A DNA stretch of 64,000 nt from Pseudomonas koreensis (GCF_024169245.1 NZ_JALJWP010000001.1:2481501-2545500), one strand, 5' to 3'. Counted from the stretch's first letter, positions 45,761 through 55,325 are shown. The notes: generated by a model not told the origin, from the sequence alone. Numbers and translations are program-made.

Positions 45761-45868
45761 CGGCGGTCTGTTGCCGGTGCCCTGTCATGGACGTCGGACG
45801 CAGGCTGACGTTCCTCGAAGGCTTTCCTGCGAAAAGCCCGTTCAATAATAAAAAAGGAGTATGAACAG

Positions 45869-46078
45869 ATGGCAACACGCGAAACCGGCAACGTGAAGTG
45901 GTTCAACGACGCCAAAGGCTACGGCTTTATCCAGCGCGAAGACGGGGTGGACGTGTTCGTGCACTACCGCGCGATTCGCGGCGACGGGCACCGCTCGCTG
46001 ACCGAAGGTCAGCAGGTTGAGTACGCGGTGATCACCGGTGAGAAGGGCTTGCAGGCTGAGGATGTTGTAGGTCTGTAA
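45869..46078 (+). CDS. Cold-shock domain protein
   Basis: 69 residues, one CSD fold. RNP1-like KGYGFIQ and RNP2-like VFVHY are present, with KWFNDAKG as in CspA-type proteins. AAGGAG lies about 9 nt before the ATG. It binds single-stranded RNA/DNA. The position next to plsB is conserved in pseudomonads. RNP1 ends in Q rather than the more common T, a minor difference. Confidence 0.95.
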   Translation: MATRETGNVKWFNDAKGYGFIQREDGVDVFVHYRAIRGDGHRSLTEGQQVEYAVITGEKGLQAEDVVGL

Positions 46079-46107
46079 CACAAATCTGCAGAGCGCTAAA
46101 AACCACT

Positions 46108-46195
46108 GTGGGAGCGAGCCTGCTCGCGAATGCGGTGTATCAGTCACCATTCATATCGACTGACACTGCGCATTCGCGAGCAGGCTCGCTCCCAC
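46108..46195. repeat. REPIN
   Basis: GTGGGAGCGAGCCTGCTCGC and its inverse, about 40-bp spacer, between convergent genes. Confidence 0.85.
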
Positions 46196-46216
46196 GTGGG
46201 CTCTACGTTGCCCTGG

Positions 46217-46594
46217 TTACGCGGTCTTCCAGGTGATCTCTTCTTCCCCGTCTTCGCTGATGCGAATCCAGCGATCAGCGGTTTCTTCACCTTCTTCTTC
46301 AACCCACGTTCCCGGTGCACAACGCACTTCAACGTTCAGCGCAGCGAATGCAGCGCGGGCGCAGGCGATGTCGTCGTCCCACGGGGTCTGGTCGCTTTCC
46401 AGGTACAGACTGTTCCACTTGCCCACGGCTTTCGGCAGCCAGGTCACCGGCACGTTGCCGGCCTTGCACTTGTACGTCTGGCCTTTCTGCACCCAGTCGC
46501 TGCACGGGCCCAGCGCTGCGCCGAGCCAGGCGGAAATGGCCTTGTGGTCGACGTCAGCGTCTTTCAGGTAAATCTCGATGTCCGGTTGGCGCAT
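46217..46594 (-). CDS. Conserved small acidic protein of unknown function
   Basis: 125 residues from ATG 46594 (GAGG 6 nt upstream) starting MRQPDIEIYLKDADVDHKAI. It is acidic at the C-terminus (WVEEEGEETADRWIRISEDG), with three cysteines and many tryptophans and no membrane segment. I know no functional assignment. It lies 75 nt downstream of rlmA in the same direction. Confidence 0.75.
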   Translation of the reverse strand: MRQPDIEIYLKDADVDHKAISAWLGAALGPCSDWVQKGQTYKCKAGNVPVTWLPKAVGKWNSLYLESDQTPWDDDIACARAAFAALNVEVRCAPGTWVEEEGEETADRWIRISEDGEEEITWKTA

Positions 46595-46669
46595 GGATGT
46601 CCTCACTGCGGGTCTGAAAAATCCATTCGCGGATTTAGCCGGCCCCGGGCCTGTGCCCGAGACCAAAAG

Positions 46670-47479
46670 TTATTGAAGAACGAAATAATCGTAGCGCATC
46701 GACACGCTGGTCTCGAACGGCTCGGCCTGTTCGATCACCGCCGCGCGTCGCTCGGCACTGGCACGCCAGCCGTGGGGTGTCATCGCCAACAGGTTGGCGC
46801 GATCCTCGGGCTTGTCCAGGGTCAGCTTGAATTCCAGCGTCTCGCTATGTGCCAGCGCCATGCCTTCGGGCGCCAGCGCCAGATGCTTGTCGTCTGTGTA
46901 CTCGCGCACTTCGTCGTACAGACGCTCGCGCAATTCCATCAGATGGCCACGGGTCGGGCCGACTTTCATCAAGCCGCCGCCGACGCTGAGCAGACGCTTG
47001 GCTTCCCCCCAGTCCAACGGACTGAAGACGCTGGCGAGAAACTGGCAACTGCCTGACGCCAACGGCACCCGCGCCATGCTGGCAATCAACCAGGTAATTG
47101 CCGGATTGCGCTTGCAGGCGCGTTTGACGGCTTCGCGGGAAATATCCAGCGCATAGCCATCGGCGTTCGGCAAAGCCTCGGCGATTTGCGCGGTGTAATA
47201 ACCCTCGCCACAACCGATGTCGACCCAGCGCTCCGGGGCAAAACTGGCTGCCAGTTCGGCGAGTCGTTTGGCCACTGGCGCGTAATGTCCGGCATTGAGG
47301 AAGTCACGCCGCGCTTCGACCATTGCCTGATTGTCGCCCGGGTCACGGCTGTTCTTGTGTTGCACTGGCAGCAGGTTCAGATAACCCTGACGCGCACGGT
47401 CGAAACGATGCCCGGCAGGGCAGACCACGCCGTTGTCCACCGCGTTGAGCGGTTCACTGCAGATCGGGCACGCGAGCAT
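46670..47479 (-). CDS. rlmA: 23S rRNA (guanine-N1)-methyltransferase RlmA-like
   Basis: 269 residues. The N-terminal zinc-ribbon CPICSEPL...CPAGHRFD and the SAM motif VDIGCGEGYYTAQIAEALP are those of RlmA/RrmA, which methylates a guanine of 23S rRNA hairpin 35. KNSRDPGDNQAMVEARRDFL is also a family signature. The start ATG shares a base with the dapE stop (TGATG), so the genes are coupled. Confidence 0.92.
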   Translation of the reverse strand: MLACPICSEPLNAVDNGVVCPAGHRFDRARQGYLNLLPVQHKNSRDPGDNQAMVEARRDFLNAGHYAPVAKRLAELAASFAPERWVDIGCGEGYYTAQIAEALPNADGYALDISREAVKRACKRNPAITWLIASMARVPLASGSCQFLASVFSPLDWGEAKRLLSVGGGLMKVGPTRGHLMELRERLYDEVREYTDDKHLALAPEGMALAHSETLEFKLTLDKPEDRANLLAMTPHGWRASAERRAAVIEQAEPFETSVSMRYDYFVLQ

Positions 47480-48630
47480 CAGGCGAGCAACTTGATCAGG
47501 GTCTGGTAGTAGATCTCGGTCAGCACGTCGAGATCGGCTGCCAGCACGCGCTCGTTGACCTGGTGAATGGTCGCGTTGACCGGGCCCAGTTCAACCACTT
47601 GCGTGCCCATGGTCGCGATGAAACGGCCATCGGAGGTGCCGCCGCTGGTCGACGCCTTGGTTTCGCGACCGGTGATGTCCCTGATGCTCGACGACACCGC
47701 ATCGAGCAGCGCGCCCGGTTCGGTGAGGAAAGGCAGGCCGGACAGCGCCCAGTCGATGTGCCAGTTCAGACCATGCTTGTCGAGGATATCGGCAACGCGC
47801 TTCTGCAGGCCTTCGACGGTCGATTCGGTGGAAAAACGGAAGTTGAACACCGCCACCAGATCGCCCGGGATCACGTTGGTCGCGCCGGTACCGGAATTGA
47901 GGTTGGACACCTGGAAACTGGTCGGTGGGAAGAAGTCGTTACCATTGTCCCAGTGCTCGGCGGCCAGTTCGGCCAGCGCGGGAGCGGCGAGGTGAATCGG
48001 GTTCTTCGCCAGATGCGGATAGGCCACGTGACCCTGCACGCCTTTGACCGTGAGCTTGGCGCCGAGGGATCCGCGGCGGCCGTTTTTCACCACATCGCCG
48101 ACCAGCGTGGTACTCGACGGCTCGCCAACGATGCACCAGTCCAGACGCTCGTTGCGCGCGACCAGACGCTCGACCACAGCTTTGGTGCCGTGATGCGCCG
48201 GGCCTTCTTCGTCGCTGGTGATCAGGAAGGCGACTTTGCCTTTGTGATTCGGGTAATCGGCGACGAAACGCTCGGCGGCGACGGTCATTGATGCCAGGCT
48301 GCCTTTCATGTCCGCCGCGCCCCGGCCGCAGAGCATGCCGTGTTCATCGATCACGGCGTTGAACGGATCGATCTGCCACTCGGTGACCGGACCGGTCGGC
48401 ACCACGTCTGTGTGACCGGCGAAGCACAGCACCGGACCGTCGTGGTTGCCGTGGGTGGCCCAGAAGTTATCCACATCTTCGATGCGCATCGGCTCCAGGG
48501 TGAAACCGGCATCGCCCAGGCGCTGCATCATCTGCTTCTGGCAGTCGGCGTCGACCGGAGTCACGGAAGGACGGCGGATCAGGTCGATGGCCAGTTGAAG
48601 GGTCGGCGATAGGTCGGCGTGGGCCGTCAT
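47479..48630 (-). CDS. dapE: Succinyl-diaminopimelate desuccinylase
   Basis: 383 residues from ATG 48630 (GGAG 8 nt upstream); the frame stays open into the upstream REP but without DapE-like sequence. M20 peptidase motifs: [44 protein letters not shown], with the zinc-binding His/Asp/Glu residues present. It releases L,L-diaminopimelate for lysine and peptidoglycan. It lies next to the ndvB-like gene as in P. aeruginosa PA1162-PA1163. Confidence 0.97.
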   Translation of the reverse strand: MTAHADLSPTLQLAIDLIRRPSVTPVDADCQKQMMQRLGDAGFTLEPMRIEDVDNFWATHGNHDGPVLCFAGHTDVVPTGPVTEWQIDPFNAVIDEHGMLCGRGAADMKGSLASMTVAAERFVADYPNHKGKVAFLITSDEEGPAHHGTKAVVERLVARNERLDWCIVGEPSSTTLVGDVVKNGRRGSLGAKLTVKGVQGHVAYPHLAKNPIHLAAPALAELAAEHWDNGNDFFPPTSFQVSNLNSGTGATNVIPGDLVAVFNFRFSTESTVEGLQKRVADILDKHGLNWHIDWALSGLPFLTEPGALLDAVSSSIRDITGRETKASTSGGTSDGRFIATMGTQVVELGPVNATIHQVNERVLAADLDVLTEIYYQTLIKLLA

Positions 48631-48661
48631 GTAATAACTCCGGGGTGCGCACGGTAAACCT

Positions 48662-48749
48662 GTAGGAGCTGCCGAAGGCTGCGATCTTTTGATCTTGTTT
48701 TTGAAATCAACAGCAAAATCAAAAGATCGCAGCCTTCGGCAGCTCCTAC
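48662..48749. repeat. Long inverted repeat, family B
   Basis: GTAGGAGCTGCCGAAGGCTG and its complement around a loop of about 24 nt, upstream of dapE. Confidence 0.85.
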
Positions 48750-48785
48750 GGGATGTGTTGGCATTGAAAAAGGCGACCATTCTAA

Positions 48786-48815
48786 TGCAAAACGGCGACC
48801 CGAAGGCCGCCGTTT
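48786..48815 (-). terminator. Terminator of the GH17-GT2 gene
   Basis: On the minus strand AAACGGCG / CGCCGTTTT hairpin, 20 nt after the stop of the upstream gene. It separates it from dapE. Confidence 0.65.
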
Positions 48816-48834
48816 GACGTTAAGCAGTAACCGA

Positions 48835-51423
48835 TCAAGCGGCGGCCGGCTCAGCCTTGGCCACAGGTTTGGGCAGCGACGACAGGAACGCCATGATCAG
48901 CGCCGCCAGATACGGCAGCGACTGCACCAGCAGCATGGTCACCCAGAAGCGCATGTCATTGCTCGGCATGCCGTTGACCAGGAAGATCCCCAGCGCTGCG
49001 CCCCACAGCAACAGCATGATGAACAGCTCCTCGCGCGCCTCGCTGATCGCCACCCAGAAACCGTGGTTGTCGGCGTTTTTCGGCGTGCGGAAAAACGGAA
49101 TGCTGCTGGTGAAGAAACCGTACAGCACCGCTTTGGCGATGGTGTGTGACAACGCCAGACCGGCCAGTGCCGCGCAGAACGCATCCTTCAGATTCACCCC
49201 CACCGCGCGGCGGTAAAGGAAGATGATCTTGCCGACCTTGAACACGAACAGCGCCAGCGGCGGGATCGCAAAAATCAGCAACGGCGGATCGACCCGTTGC
49301 GGCACGATGATCATCGCCGCCGACCACAACAGCGCGCCGACGGTGAAGAAAATGTTCATGCCATCGGCAACCCACGGCAGCCACCCGGCGAGGAAGTGAT
49401 AACGCTGGCCACGGGTCAGCTCGGTGTCCTTGCCGCGCAGCAGGCTGCGGGTATGACGCTTGATGATCTGGATTGCGCCGTAGGCCCAGCGGAAGCGCTG
49501 TTTCTTGAAGTCGATGAAGGTATCCGGCATCAGGCCCTTGCCGTAGCTGTCGTGATAATACGCCGCCGACAGGCCTTTCTCGAACACGCGCAGGCCCAGT
49601 TCGGCGTCTTCACAGATGCACCAGTCAGCCCAGCCCAACTCTTCCAGCACCGAGCGGCGGGTCATGGTCATGGTGCCGTGCTGAATGATCGCGTCACGGT
49701 CGTTGCGGGTGACCATGCCGATGTGGAAAAAGCCTTTGTATTCGGCGTAGCAGAGCTTCTTGAAGGTGCTTTCGTTCTGGTCGCGATAATCCTGCGGCGA
49801 CTGCACCACGGCGATTTTCGGGTCGGCGAAGTGCGGCACCATGTGCTTGAGCCAGTTCGGGTGCACGCAGTAATCGGAATCGATCACCGCAATCACTTCG
49901 GCATCCTTGGCGGTGTGCGGGATCAGATAATTCAGCGCGCCGCCCTTGAAACCGGCCAGCGGCGATACATGGAAGAACTTGAAGCGCGGGCCGAGGGTGG
50001 CGCAGTAATCGCGCACCGGTTCCCACACCGCCGGGTCCTTGGTGTTGTTGTCGATGATCAGGACTTCGAAGTCCGGGTAATCGAGGTTGGCCAAGGCGTC
50101 GAGGGTCTGTTTGACCATCTCCGGTGGCTCGTTGTAGCAGGGCACATGGATCGACACTTTCGGCCGATAGTCGGAATCGCCAAGCACTGGCAGGAATTCG
50201 CGCCGGCGCTTGTGAATCCACACCGCCTCGGCCAGTTCATGGGCCTCGGTGAGCAGGACGATGAATACTCCTAGCGCACCGAGCGCCAAAAGGAATCCGA
50301 CGGTGAGGCTGAACCACGTGCTGTATTGCTGGCTGTAGTCGTAGCCGATGTACACCAGCACCGAACCGCACAGGAATGCGATAAAAGTCAGGAACGTGCG
50401 ACCGCGCTGGCGCAGGGCCGAGCCGTCGATCATCAGCAGGGTCAGCGACAGCAGCGCCAGCACCACCGAGCCGATCGCCAGCACGCGCCATTGCGGAATC
50501 GCCACCACCGGGCCTTCGAAATTGAATTTCTGCTGGCGCGCGGCGTTGAACACGCCCCAGTAGGCGCCAACCGAACCTTCATCACTGGCCTTCCACGGCT
50601 GGTCGAAGGCTTCGATGACGAAGTAGTTGAAGCCTTGGCGATTGAGCTTGTTGACCAGTGTGCGCAGATAAATCGCCTGATCCGCCGGCGATGCATCGGC
50701 ACCACCGCGCATGCGGCCGTTGCTCGGCCAGCCGACTTCGGACAGCAGCAGCGGTTTTTTCGGGAACAGCTTCTTCAGATCGCGCGCGCGGTCGAAGACG
50801 AACTGGCCGGCCTTGTCCACCGGAATGAATTCCCAGTAGGGCAGGACGTGGGCGGCGATCAAATCAACGTGCTTGGCCAGTTGCGGGTATTTCTCCCAGA
50901 TGTGCCATTGCTCGGAGGTGGTCACCGGCACCTTGACGGCAGCGCGCACCCGATCCAGCAGAACGATCAGGGCCTCAGGGGTGATCTCTTCGCGAAACAA
51001 CGCCTCGTTGCCGACCACTACACGCACGACGCTGCGCGAGGTGTTGGCCAGTTCGATGGCCTTGACGATTTCTCGTTCGTTGCGTTCCTGATCCGGACTG
51101 ATCCAGATACCCAGGGTGACGCGCAGGCCGAATTCTTCAGCCAGTTTCGGGATGTCTCCCAGCGAACCGTCGACCGAATAGATACGGATGTTGTCGGTCA
51201 GCTTGCTCATGATTTCCAGGTCACGGCGCATCTCGTCGTCCGACGGGTACTGATCCCTTTGGGGGTATTGCCCCTGCTGGAATGGCGAATACGAGAAGCC
51301 GGAGATCTGCTGCGGCCAGTTCGGCGCCGTGACCGGGCGATTGACCAACGCCCAGAAACCGGTGAACAGGGCAGCGATGGCCAGCACCACCACCAGGTTG
51401 AGTCCAAATTTACGCGATGACAT
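48835..51423 (-). CDS. ndvB: NdvB-like GH17-GT2 beta-glucan synthase
   Basis: 862 residues from ATG 51423 (open upstream to 51477). After an N-terminal membrane segment (LNLVVVLAIAALFTGFWALV) comes a GH17-type domain (about 35-310: VVVGNEALFREEITPEAL, LLLSEVGWPSNG). Two to three membrane segments follow, then a GT2 synthase domain with DSDYC, CEDAELG and the processive-synthase motif QRFRW, then a cluster of C-terminal membrane helices. This is the architecture of P. aeruginosa NdvB (PA1163), which makes cyclic beta-1,3-glucans linked to biofilm antibiotic tolerance. The hydrolase part may act as a transglycosylase. Confidence 0.9.
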   Translation of the reverse strand: MSSRKFGLNLVVVLAIAALFTGFWALVNRPVTAPNWPQQISGFSYSPFQQGQYPQRDQYPSDDEMRRDLEIMSKLTDNIRIYSVDGSLGDIPKLAEEFGLRVTLGIWISPDQERNEREIVKAIELANTSRSVVRVVVGNEALFREEITPEALIVLLDRVRAAVKVPVTTSEQWHIWEKYPQLAKHVDLIAAHVLPYWEFIPVDKAGQFVFDRARDLKKLFPKKPLLLSEVGWPSNGRMRGGADASPADQAIYLRTLVNKLNRQGFNYFVIEAFDQPWKASDEGSVGAYWGVFNAARQQKFNFEGPVVAIPQWRVLAIGSVVLALLSLTLLMIDGSALRQRGRTFLTFIAFLCGSVLVYIGYDYSQQYSTWFSLTVGFLLALGALGVFIVLLTEAHELAEAVWIHKRRREFLPVLGDSDYRPKVSIHVPCYNEPPEMVKQTLDALANLDYPDFEVLIIDNNTKDPAVWEPVRDYCATLGPRFKFFHVSPLAGFKGGALNYLIPHTAKDAEVIAVIDSDYCVHPNWLKHMVPHFADPKIAVVQSPQDYRDQNESTFKKLCYAEYKGFFHIGMVTRNDRDAIIQHGTMTMTRRSVLEELGWADWCICEDAELGLRVFEKGLSAAYYHDSYGKGLMPDTFIDFKKQRFRWAYGAIQIIKRHTRSLLRGKDTELTRGQRYHFLAGWLPWVADGMNIFFTVGALLWSAAMIIVPQRVDPPLLIFAIPPLALFVFKVGKIIFLYRRAVGVNLKDAFCAALAGLALSHTIAKAVLYGFFTSSIPFFRTPKNADNHGFWVAISEAREELFIMLLLWGAALGIFLVNGMPSNDMRFWVTMLLVQSLPYLAALIMAFLSSLPKPVAKAEPAAA

Positions 51424-51640
51424 AACGATTTCGGGTTCCAAAGGCTGTGGAACGGAGGAACGGTTGGCAAACGCCAAAGGGCGCGAATCCTACACCGGCA
51501 GTCCATGAGTCGTACAACAGACGCAGAAATGCCCGACTTTGGGCAACCGGCCAGCACATAAGTTCTTACACTTGATCGCGAAGCTTAAAACTTGTCGCTG
51601 CGTGGCCCTATAATGCGCGCCGGTTTTTGGGGTAATGGTC

Positions 51641-52453
51641 ATGAGTACAGAAGATCCGCGGTTTGCAGGCATCGCCCGTTTGTATGGCATCGAGGGCCTG
51701 GAACGCTTGCGCGCTGCCCATGTGGCGATCGTCGGCGTCGGTGGCGTCGGTTCCTGGGCGGCGGAAGCCATGGCCCGTTGCGGGGTGGGCGAGATCTCGC
51801 TGTTCGACCTCGACGACGTCTGCGTCAGCAATGCCAACCGCCAGTTGCACGCCTTGGACAGCACCGTGGGCAAACCCAAGGTCGAGGTGATGGCTGAGCG
51901 CCTGCGCGGGATCAATCCCGATTGCACGGTGCACGCCGTGGCCGATTTCGTCACCCGCGACACCATGGCCGAATACATCACGCCGAACATTGACTGCGTG
52001 ATCGACTGCATCGATGCGGTCAATGCCAAAGCGGCGCTGATCGCCTGGTGCAAACGCCGCAAGATCCAGATCATCACCACCGGCGGCGCTGGCGGGCAGA
52101 TCGACCCGACGCTGATTCAGGTCTGCGATCTCAACCGCACCTTCAACGATCCGCTGGCCTCGAAAGTGCGCTCGACCTTGCGCCGTGACTACGGCTTTTC
52201 CCGCACCGTGACCCGCCACTACAGCGTGCCGTGTGTGTTTTCCACGGAACAGCTGCGCTACCCGAAACCGGACGGCAGCATTTGTCTGCAGAAGAGCTTT
52301 GTCGGCGATGGCGTGAAGCTCGACTGCGCCGGCGGGTTTGGCGCGGTGATGATGGTTACCGCGACATTTGGCATGGTCGCGGCGACCAAGGCTGTGGACA
52401 AGATTGTCGCGGGGGTGCGGCGCCCGGCGGATCGCATTAAACCTGAGGTTTGA
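51641..52453 (+). CDS. tcdA: tRNA threonylcarbamoyladenosine dehydratase (CsdL/TcdA)
   Basis: 270 residues from ATG 51641 (ATG 51635 is also in frame). The E1-like Rossmann motif IVGVGGVGSWAAEAMARCGV, ATP site DDVCVSNANRQLHALDSTVG and VIDCIDAVNAKAAL are intact. It cyclises t6A37 of tRNA to ct6A with ATP. It is convergent with csdE-csdA, the sulfur-transfer partners that support it in E. coli, so the three form a functional cluster. Confidence 0.95.
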   Translation: MSTEDPRFAGIARLYGIEGLERLRAAHVAIVGVGGVGSWAAEAMARCGVGEISLFDLDDVCVSNANRQLHALDSTVGKPKVEVMAERLRGINPDCTVHAVADFVTRDTMAEYITPNIDCVIDCIDAVNAKAALIAWCKRRKIQIITTGGAGGQIDPTLIQVCDLNRTFNDPLASKVRSTLRRDYGFSRTVTRHYSVPCVFSTEQLRYPKPDGSICLQKSFVGDGVKLDCAGGFGAVMMVTATFGMVAATKAVDKIVAGVRRPADRIKPEV

Positions 52454-52472
52454 TCGGTGAGGCTGATGGCCT

Positions 52473-52537
52473 CTTCGCGAGCAGGCTCGCTCCCACATTG
52501 AAATGCATTCCCCTGTGGGAGCGAGCCTGCTCGCGAA
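52473..52537. repeat. Inward-facing REP pair (tail-to-tail)
   Basis: Two REP cores 19 bp apart in the same arrangement as 34806-34870, with the shared spacer TTGAAATGCATTCC. It lies between convergent tcdA and csdE. Confidence 0.8.
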
Positions 52538-52542
52538 AGCGA

Positions 52543-52947
52543 TTAACCAGCCAACTCATTCATTCGCTGGAGCACGGCATTCAAGCCATTACTGCGCGAA
52601 GGCGACAACTGCCGCGACAGCCCCAGCTGAGCGAACCACTGCGGCAGATCCACCTGCTGCAACTCAGCCGCCGACAACCCGTTGACCCGTAGCAGCAACA
52701 ACGCCACCAGTCCGCGAATCATCCGCGCATCGCTGCTCGCCCTGAACTGCCAGTGATCGTCGTGCAGTTCGCCAACCAGCCACACCTGACTCTCACAGCC
52801 ATGCACCCGGTTGGCCTCGCACTTTTCAGCGTCATCCAACACCGGTAAGCGATCACCAGACTGCATCAGCAGCCGCGCCCGCTGTTCCCAGCCAGCCGCA
52901 TTCTGAAAAGTCTGCAGCGCTTCAGCCGCTTCAACCGGCAAGCTCAT
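52543..52947 (-). CDS. csdE: SufE-family sulfur acceptor CsdE
   Basis: 134 residues from ATG 52947, which overlaps the csdA stop (ATGA). SufE fold: sulfur-accepting cysteine in NRVHGCESQVWLVG, and FRASSDARMIRGLVALLLLR. It accepts persulfide from CsdA and passes it on. The frame continues upstream inside csdA, which is not coding in this frame. Confidence 0.93.
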   Translation of the reverse strand: MSLPVEAAEALQTFQNAAGWEQRARLLMQSGDRLPVLDDAEKCEANRVHGCESQVWLVGELHDDHWQFRASSDARMIRGLVALLLLRVNGLSAAELQQVDLPQWFAQLGLSRQLSPSRSNGLNAVLQRMNELAG

Positions 52948-54149
52948 CGCAACAACTCCAGCGCCTGATCCAGTGCCTCGAAAAAGCGCTCCAGATCTTC
53001 CGAGTCGTTGTACAGCGCCAGCGACACGCGAATCGCGCCGGCCAGTTCGAAGCCTTTCATCAATGGCATGGCGCAGTGATGCCCGGCGCGCACGGCGATG
53101 CCCTGTTCGGTCAGCAAGTGCGCGAGATCGGCGTTGTGCACGCCTTCGACGACGAAACTGGCCAGCGCCAGTTGCGGCTTGCCGAGCAGGCGAACGCCAT
53201 TGCGTGCGGCGAGGCCGCGCAGCAGATAATCGTGCAGCGCCGCTTCGTGTGCCGACACGGCTTGCTGATCCAGCCCGGCCAGATAATCGAGGGTCGCACC
53301 GAGGCCAATGACACTGGCGATCGGCGGTGTGCCCGCCTCGAAGCCCAGCGGTGCGGGGCGGAAGCGCGAATCGTGATAGTTGGCATCCAGCACCATCTCG
53401 CCGCCGAATTGCCATGGCTGCAACTGTGCCAGCGCAGCGTTGCGCCCGAACAGCACGCCCAGGCCGTCAGGACCGTAGAGCTTATGGCTGGAGAACACAT
53501 AGAAGTCGCAACCCAGCGCCTGCACGTCTTGGCGACCGTGCACCACACCTTGCGCGCCATCGACCACGGTCAGGGCGTTCTGCGCGTTGGCCATGCCGAG
53601 CAAAGCGGTCAGCGGTTGCCAGGCACCAAGGACGTTGGACAGCTGACTGACTGCCAGCAAACGCGTGCGCGGGCCGATCAGATGCACGGCAGCGGCGAGG
53701 TCGATCAGGCCGTCGGCATCCAGCGGCAGGATCACCAGTTTCAGGTTGCGGCGTTGCGCCATTTGCTGCCACGGCAGCAGGTTGGCGTGATGTTCGAGAG
53801 CGCTGATGACAATCTCATCGCCCGGATTGAAAAGATGTTCCAGGCCATAGGCGAGGAGATTCAGCGCACTGGTGGCACCGTGTGTGAAGACGATTTGCCC
53901 GCTGTCACCGGCGTTCAGCCATTGGGCGGCTTTCAGTCGACTGTCTTCGAACGCCTGTGTCGCATGGGCACCCGGCAGGTGTTGCGCACGGTGCACATTG
54001 GCCGCGCCGTTGGCGTAGTAATGCGTCAGTGCGTCGAGCAGGGCCTGGGGTTTTTGCGTCGTGGCGGCATTGTCCAGATAGGTCTGGTCTTGCCGTTGCA
54101 GGGCAGCGATGGCCGGAAAATCGGCGCGCCAGGGGGAGGGGATCATCAT
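52944..54149 (-). CDS. csdA: Cysteine desulfurase CsdA
   Basis: 401 residues, class V aminotransferase fold. YLDNAATTQKPQALLDALTH at the N-terminus, PLP lysine in SSHKLYGPDGLGVLFG, active cysteine in VRAGHHCAMPLM. It takes sulfur from cysteine as an enzyme persulfide for CsdE. It forms a coupled operon with csdE; tcdA lies just beyond, convergent. Confidence 0.95.
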   Translation of the reverse strand: MMIPSPWRADFPAIAALQRQDQTYLDNAATTQKPQALLDALTHYYANGAANVHRAQHLPGAHATQAFEDSRLKAAQWLNAGDSGQIVFTHGATSALNLLAYGLEHLFNPGDEIVISALEHHANLLPWQQMAQRRNLKLVILPLDADGLIDLAAAVHLIGPRTRLLAVSQLSNVLGAWQPLTALLGMANAQNALTVVDGAQGVVHGRQDVQALGCDFYVFSSHKLYGPDGLGVLFGRNAALAQLQPWQFGGEMVLDANYHDSRFRPAPLGFEAGTPPIASVIGLGATLDYLAGLDQQAVSAHEAALHDYLLRGLAARNGVRLLGKPQLALASFVVEGVHNADLAHLLTEQGIAVRAGHHCAMPLMKGFELAGAIRVSLALYNDSEDLERFFEALDQALELLR

Positions 54150-54183
54150 GTTAGCGGGCCCAGGAGGGTATACGCCTGACCCT

Positions 54184-54271
54184 GTGGGAGCGAGCTTGCT
54201 CGCGAAGGGGATCTGTCAATCAACATGGTTGCCGAATCGCAGACCGCTTTCGCGAGCAAGCTCGCTCCCAC
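54184..54271. repeat. REPIN (variant GAGCTTGCTCGCGA core)
   Basis: GTGGGAGCGAGCTTGCTCGC and its exact inverse. Both arms carry the same C-to-T change relative to the other REPINs, which suggests compensatory or gene-conversion maintenance of the hairpin. Confidence 0.85.
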
Positions 54272-54290
54272 AGGTATTGGGTGGTGCTGC

Positions 54291-55325
54291 TTAGTTGTGA
54301 GCGTGCAGCGCTTCGTTCAGTTCGATCGCCGATTTGTGGGTCTTGCACTCCACAGCACCGGTTTCCGAATTACGACGGAACAGCAGGTCAGTCTGACCAG
54401 CCAGCTCGCGCGCCTTCACAACCTTGACCAGATTGTTGTGCTCGTCCAGCAGCGCAACCTTGGTGCCGGCGGTGACGTACAGGCCCGATTCGACAGTGTT
54501 GCGGTCGCCCAGCGGAATACCGATACCGGCGTTGGCGCCGATCAGGCAGCCTTCGCCGACCTTGATCACGATGTTGCCGCCACCCGACAAGGTGCCCATG
54601 GTCGAGCAACCGCCGCCCAGGTCCGAACCCTTGCCGACGAATACGCCAGCGGAAACGCGGCCTTCGATCATGCCCGGGCCTTCGGTGCCGGCGTTGAAGT
54701 TGATGAAACCTTCGTGCATGACGGTAGTGCCTTCACCGACGTAGGCGCCCAGACGCAGACGTGCTGCATCAGCGATACGCACGCCGGCCGGTACTACGTA
54801 GTCGGTCATTTTCGGGAACTTGTCCACCGAGAAGACTTCCAGCAGTTCGCCGCGCAGACGCGCTTCGAGTTGCATTTCCGCCAGTTCGCTCAGGTCGATC
54901 GCGCCCTGGCTGGTCCATGCCACGTTTGGCAGCAGCGGGAAGATACCGGCGAGGCTGACGCCGTGCGGCTTGACCAGACGGTGCGAGAGCAGATGCAGTT
55001 TGAGGTAGGCCTCAGGCGTGGAGGTCAGTTGCGCGTCTTCGGCCAGCAGCGTCGCGACCAACGGCTTGTGGCTTTCAGCCAGGCGGGTCAGCAGCTTGCC
55101 TTGCACGGCGTCGATGCCTTTCACGGCTTCAGCCAGTTGCGCAGCCTGGGCGGTGGTGAAGGTGATGGCCTGGTTGCCTTCGCTGTAACCGAGGATCGGC
55201 GCGACCGCTGCGACCAGTTCGGCCGAAGGATTGAGCAGTGGCTGTGCGTAGAACACTTCCAGCCATGCGCCTTGACGGTTCTGGGTGCCGACACCAAAGG
55301 CGATGCTGAACAGGGAATTGGACAT
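54291..55325 (-). CDS. dapD: Tetrahydrodipicolinate N-succinyltransferase
   Basis: 344 residues, the long DapD form of pseudomonads and actinobacteria. The left-handed beta-helix hexapeptide part is visible (RLRLGAYVGEGTTVMHEGFI, GGCSTMGTLSGGGNIVIKVG). It uses succinyl-CoA in the succinylase branch of lysine/DAP synthesis, together with dapC and dapE in this window. It lies 31 nt downstream of the YffB-like gene in the same direction. Confidence 0.96.
   Translation of the reverse strand: MSNSLFSIAFGVGTQNRQGAWLEVFYAQPLLNPSAELVAAVAPILGYSEGNQAITFTTAQAAQLAEAVKGIDAVQGKLLTRLAESHKPLVATLLAEDAQLTSTPEAYLKLHLLSHRLVKPHGVSLAGIFPLLPNVAWTSQGAIDLSELAEMQLEARLRGELLEVFSVDKFPKMTDYVVPAGVRIADAARLRLGAYVGEGTTVMHEGFINFNAGTEGPGMIEGRVSAGVFVGKGSDLGGGCSTMGTLSGGGNIVIKVGEGCLIGANAGIGIPLGDRNTVESGLYVTAGTKVALLDEHNNLVKVVKARELAGQTDLLFRRNSETGAVECKTHKSAIELNEALHAHN

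Noticed and set aside
53457..53560. Upstream extension of csdE (from 53415) and other frames inside csdA
   Set aside because: The SufE domain starts at the ATG overlapping the csdA stop; upstream residues are csdA read out of frame.
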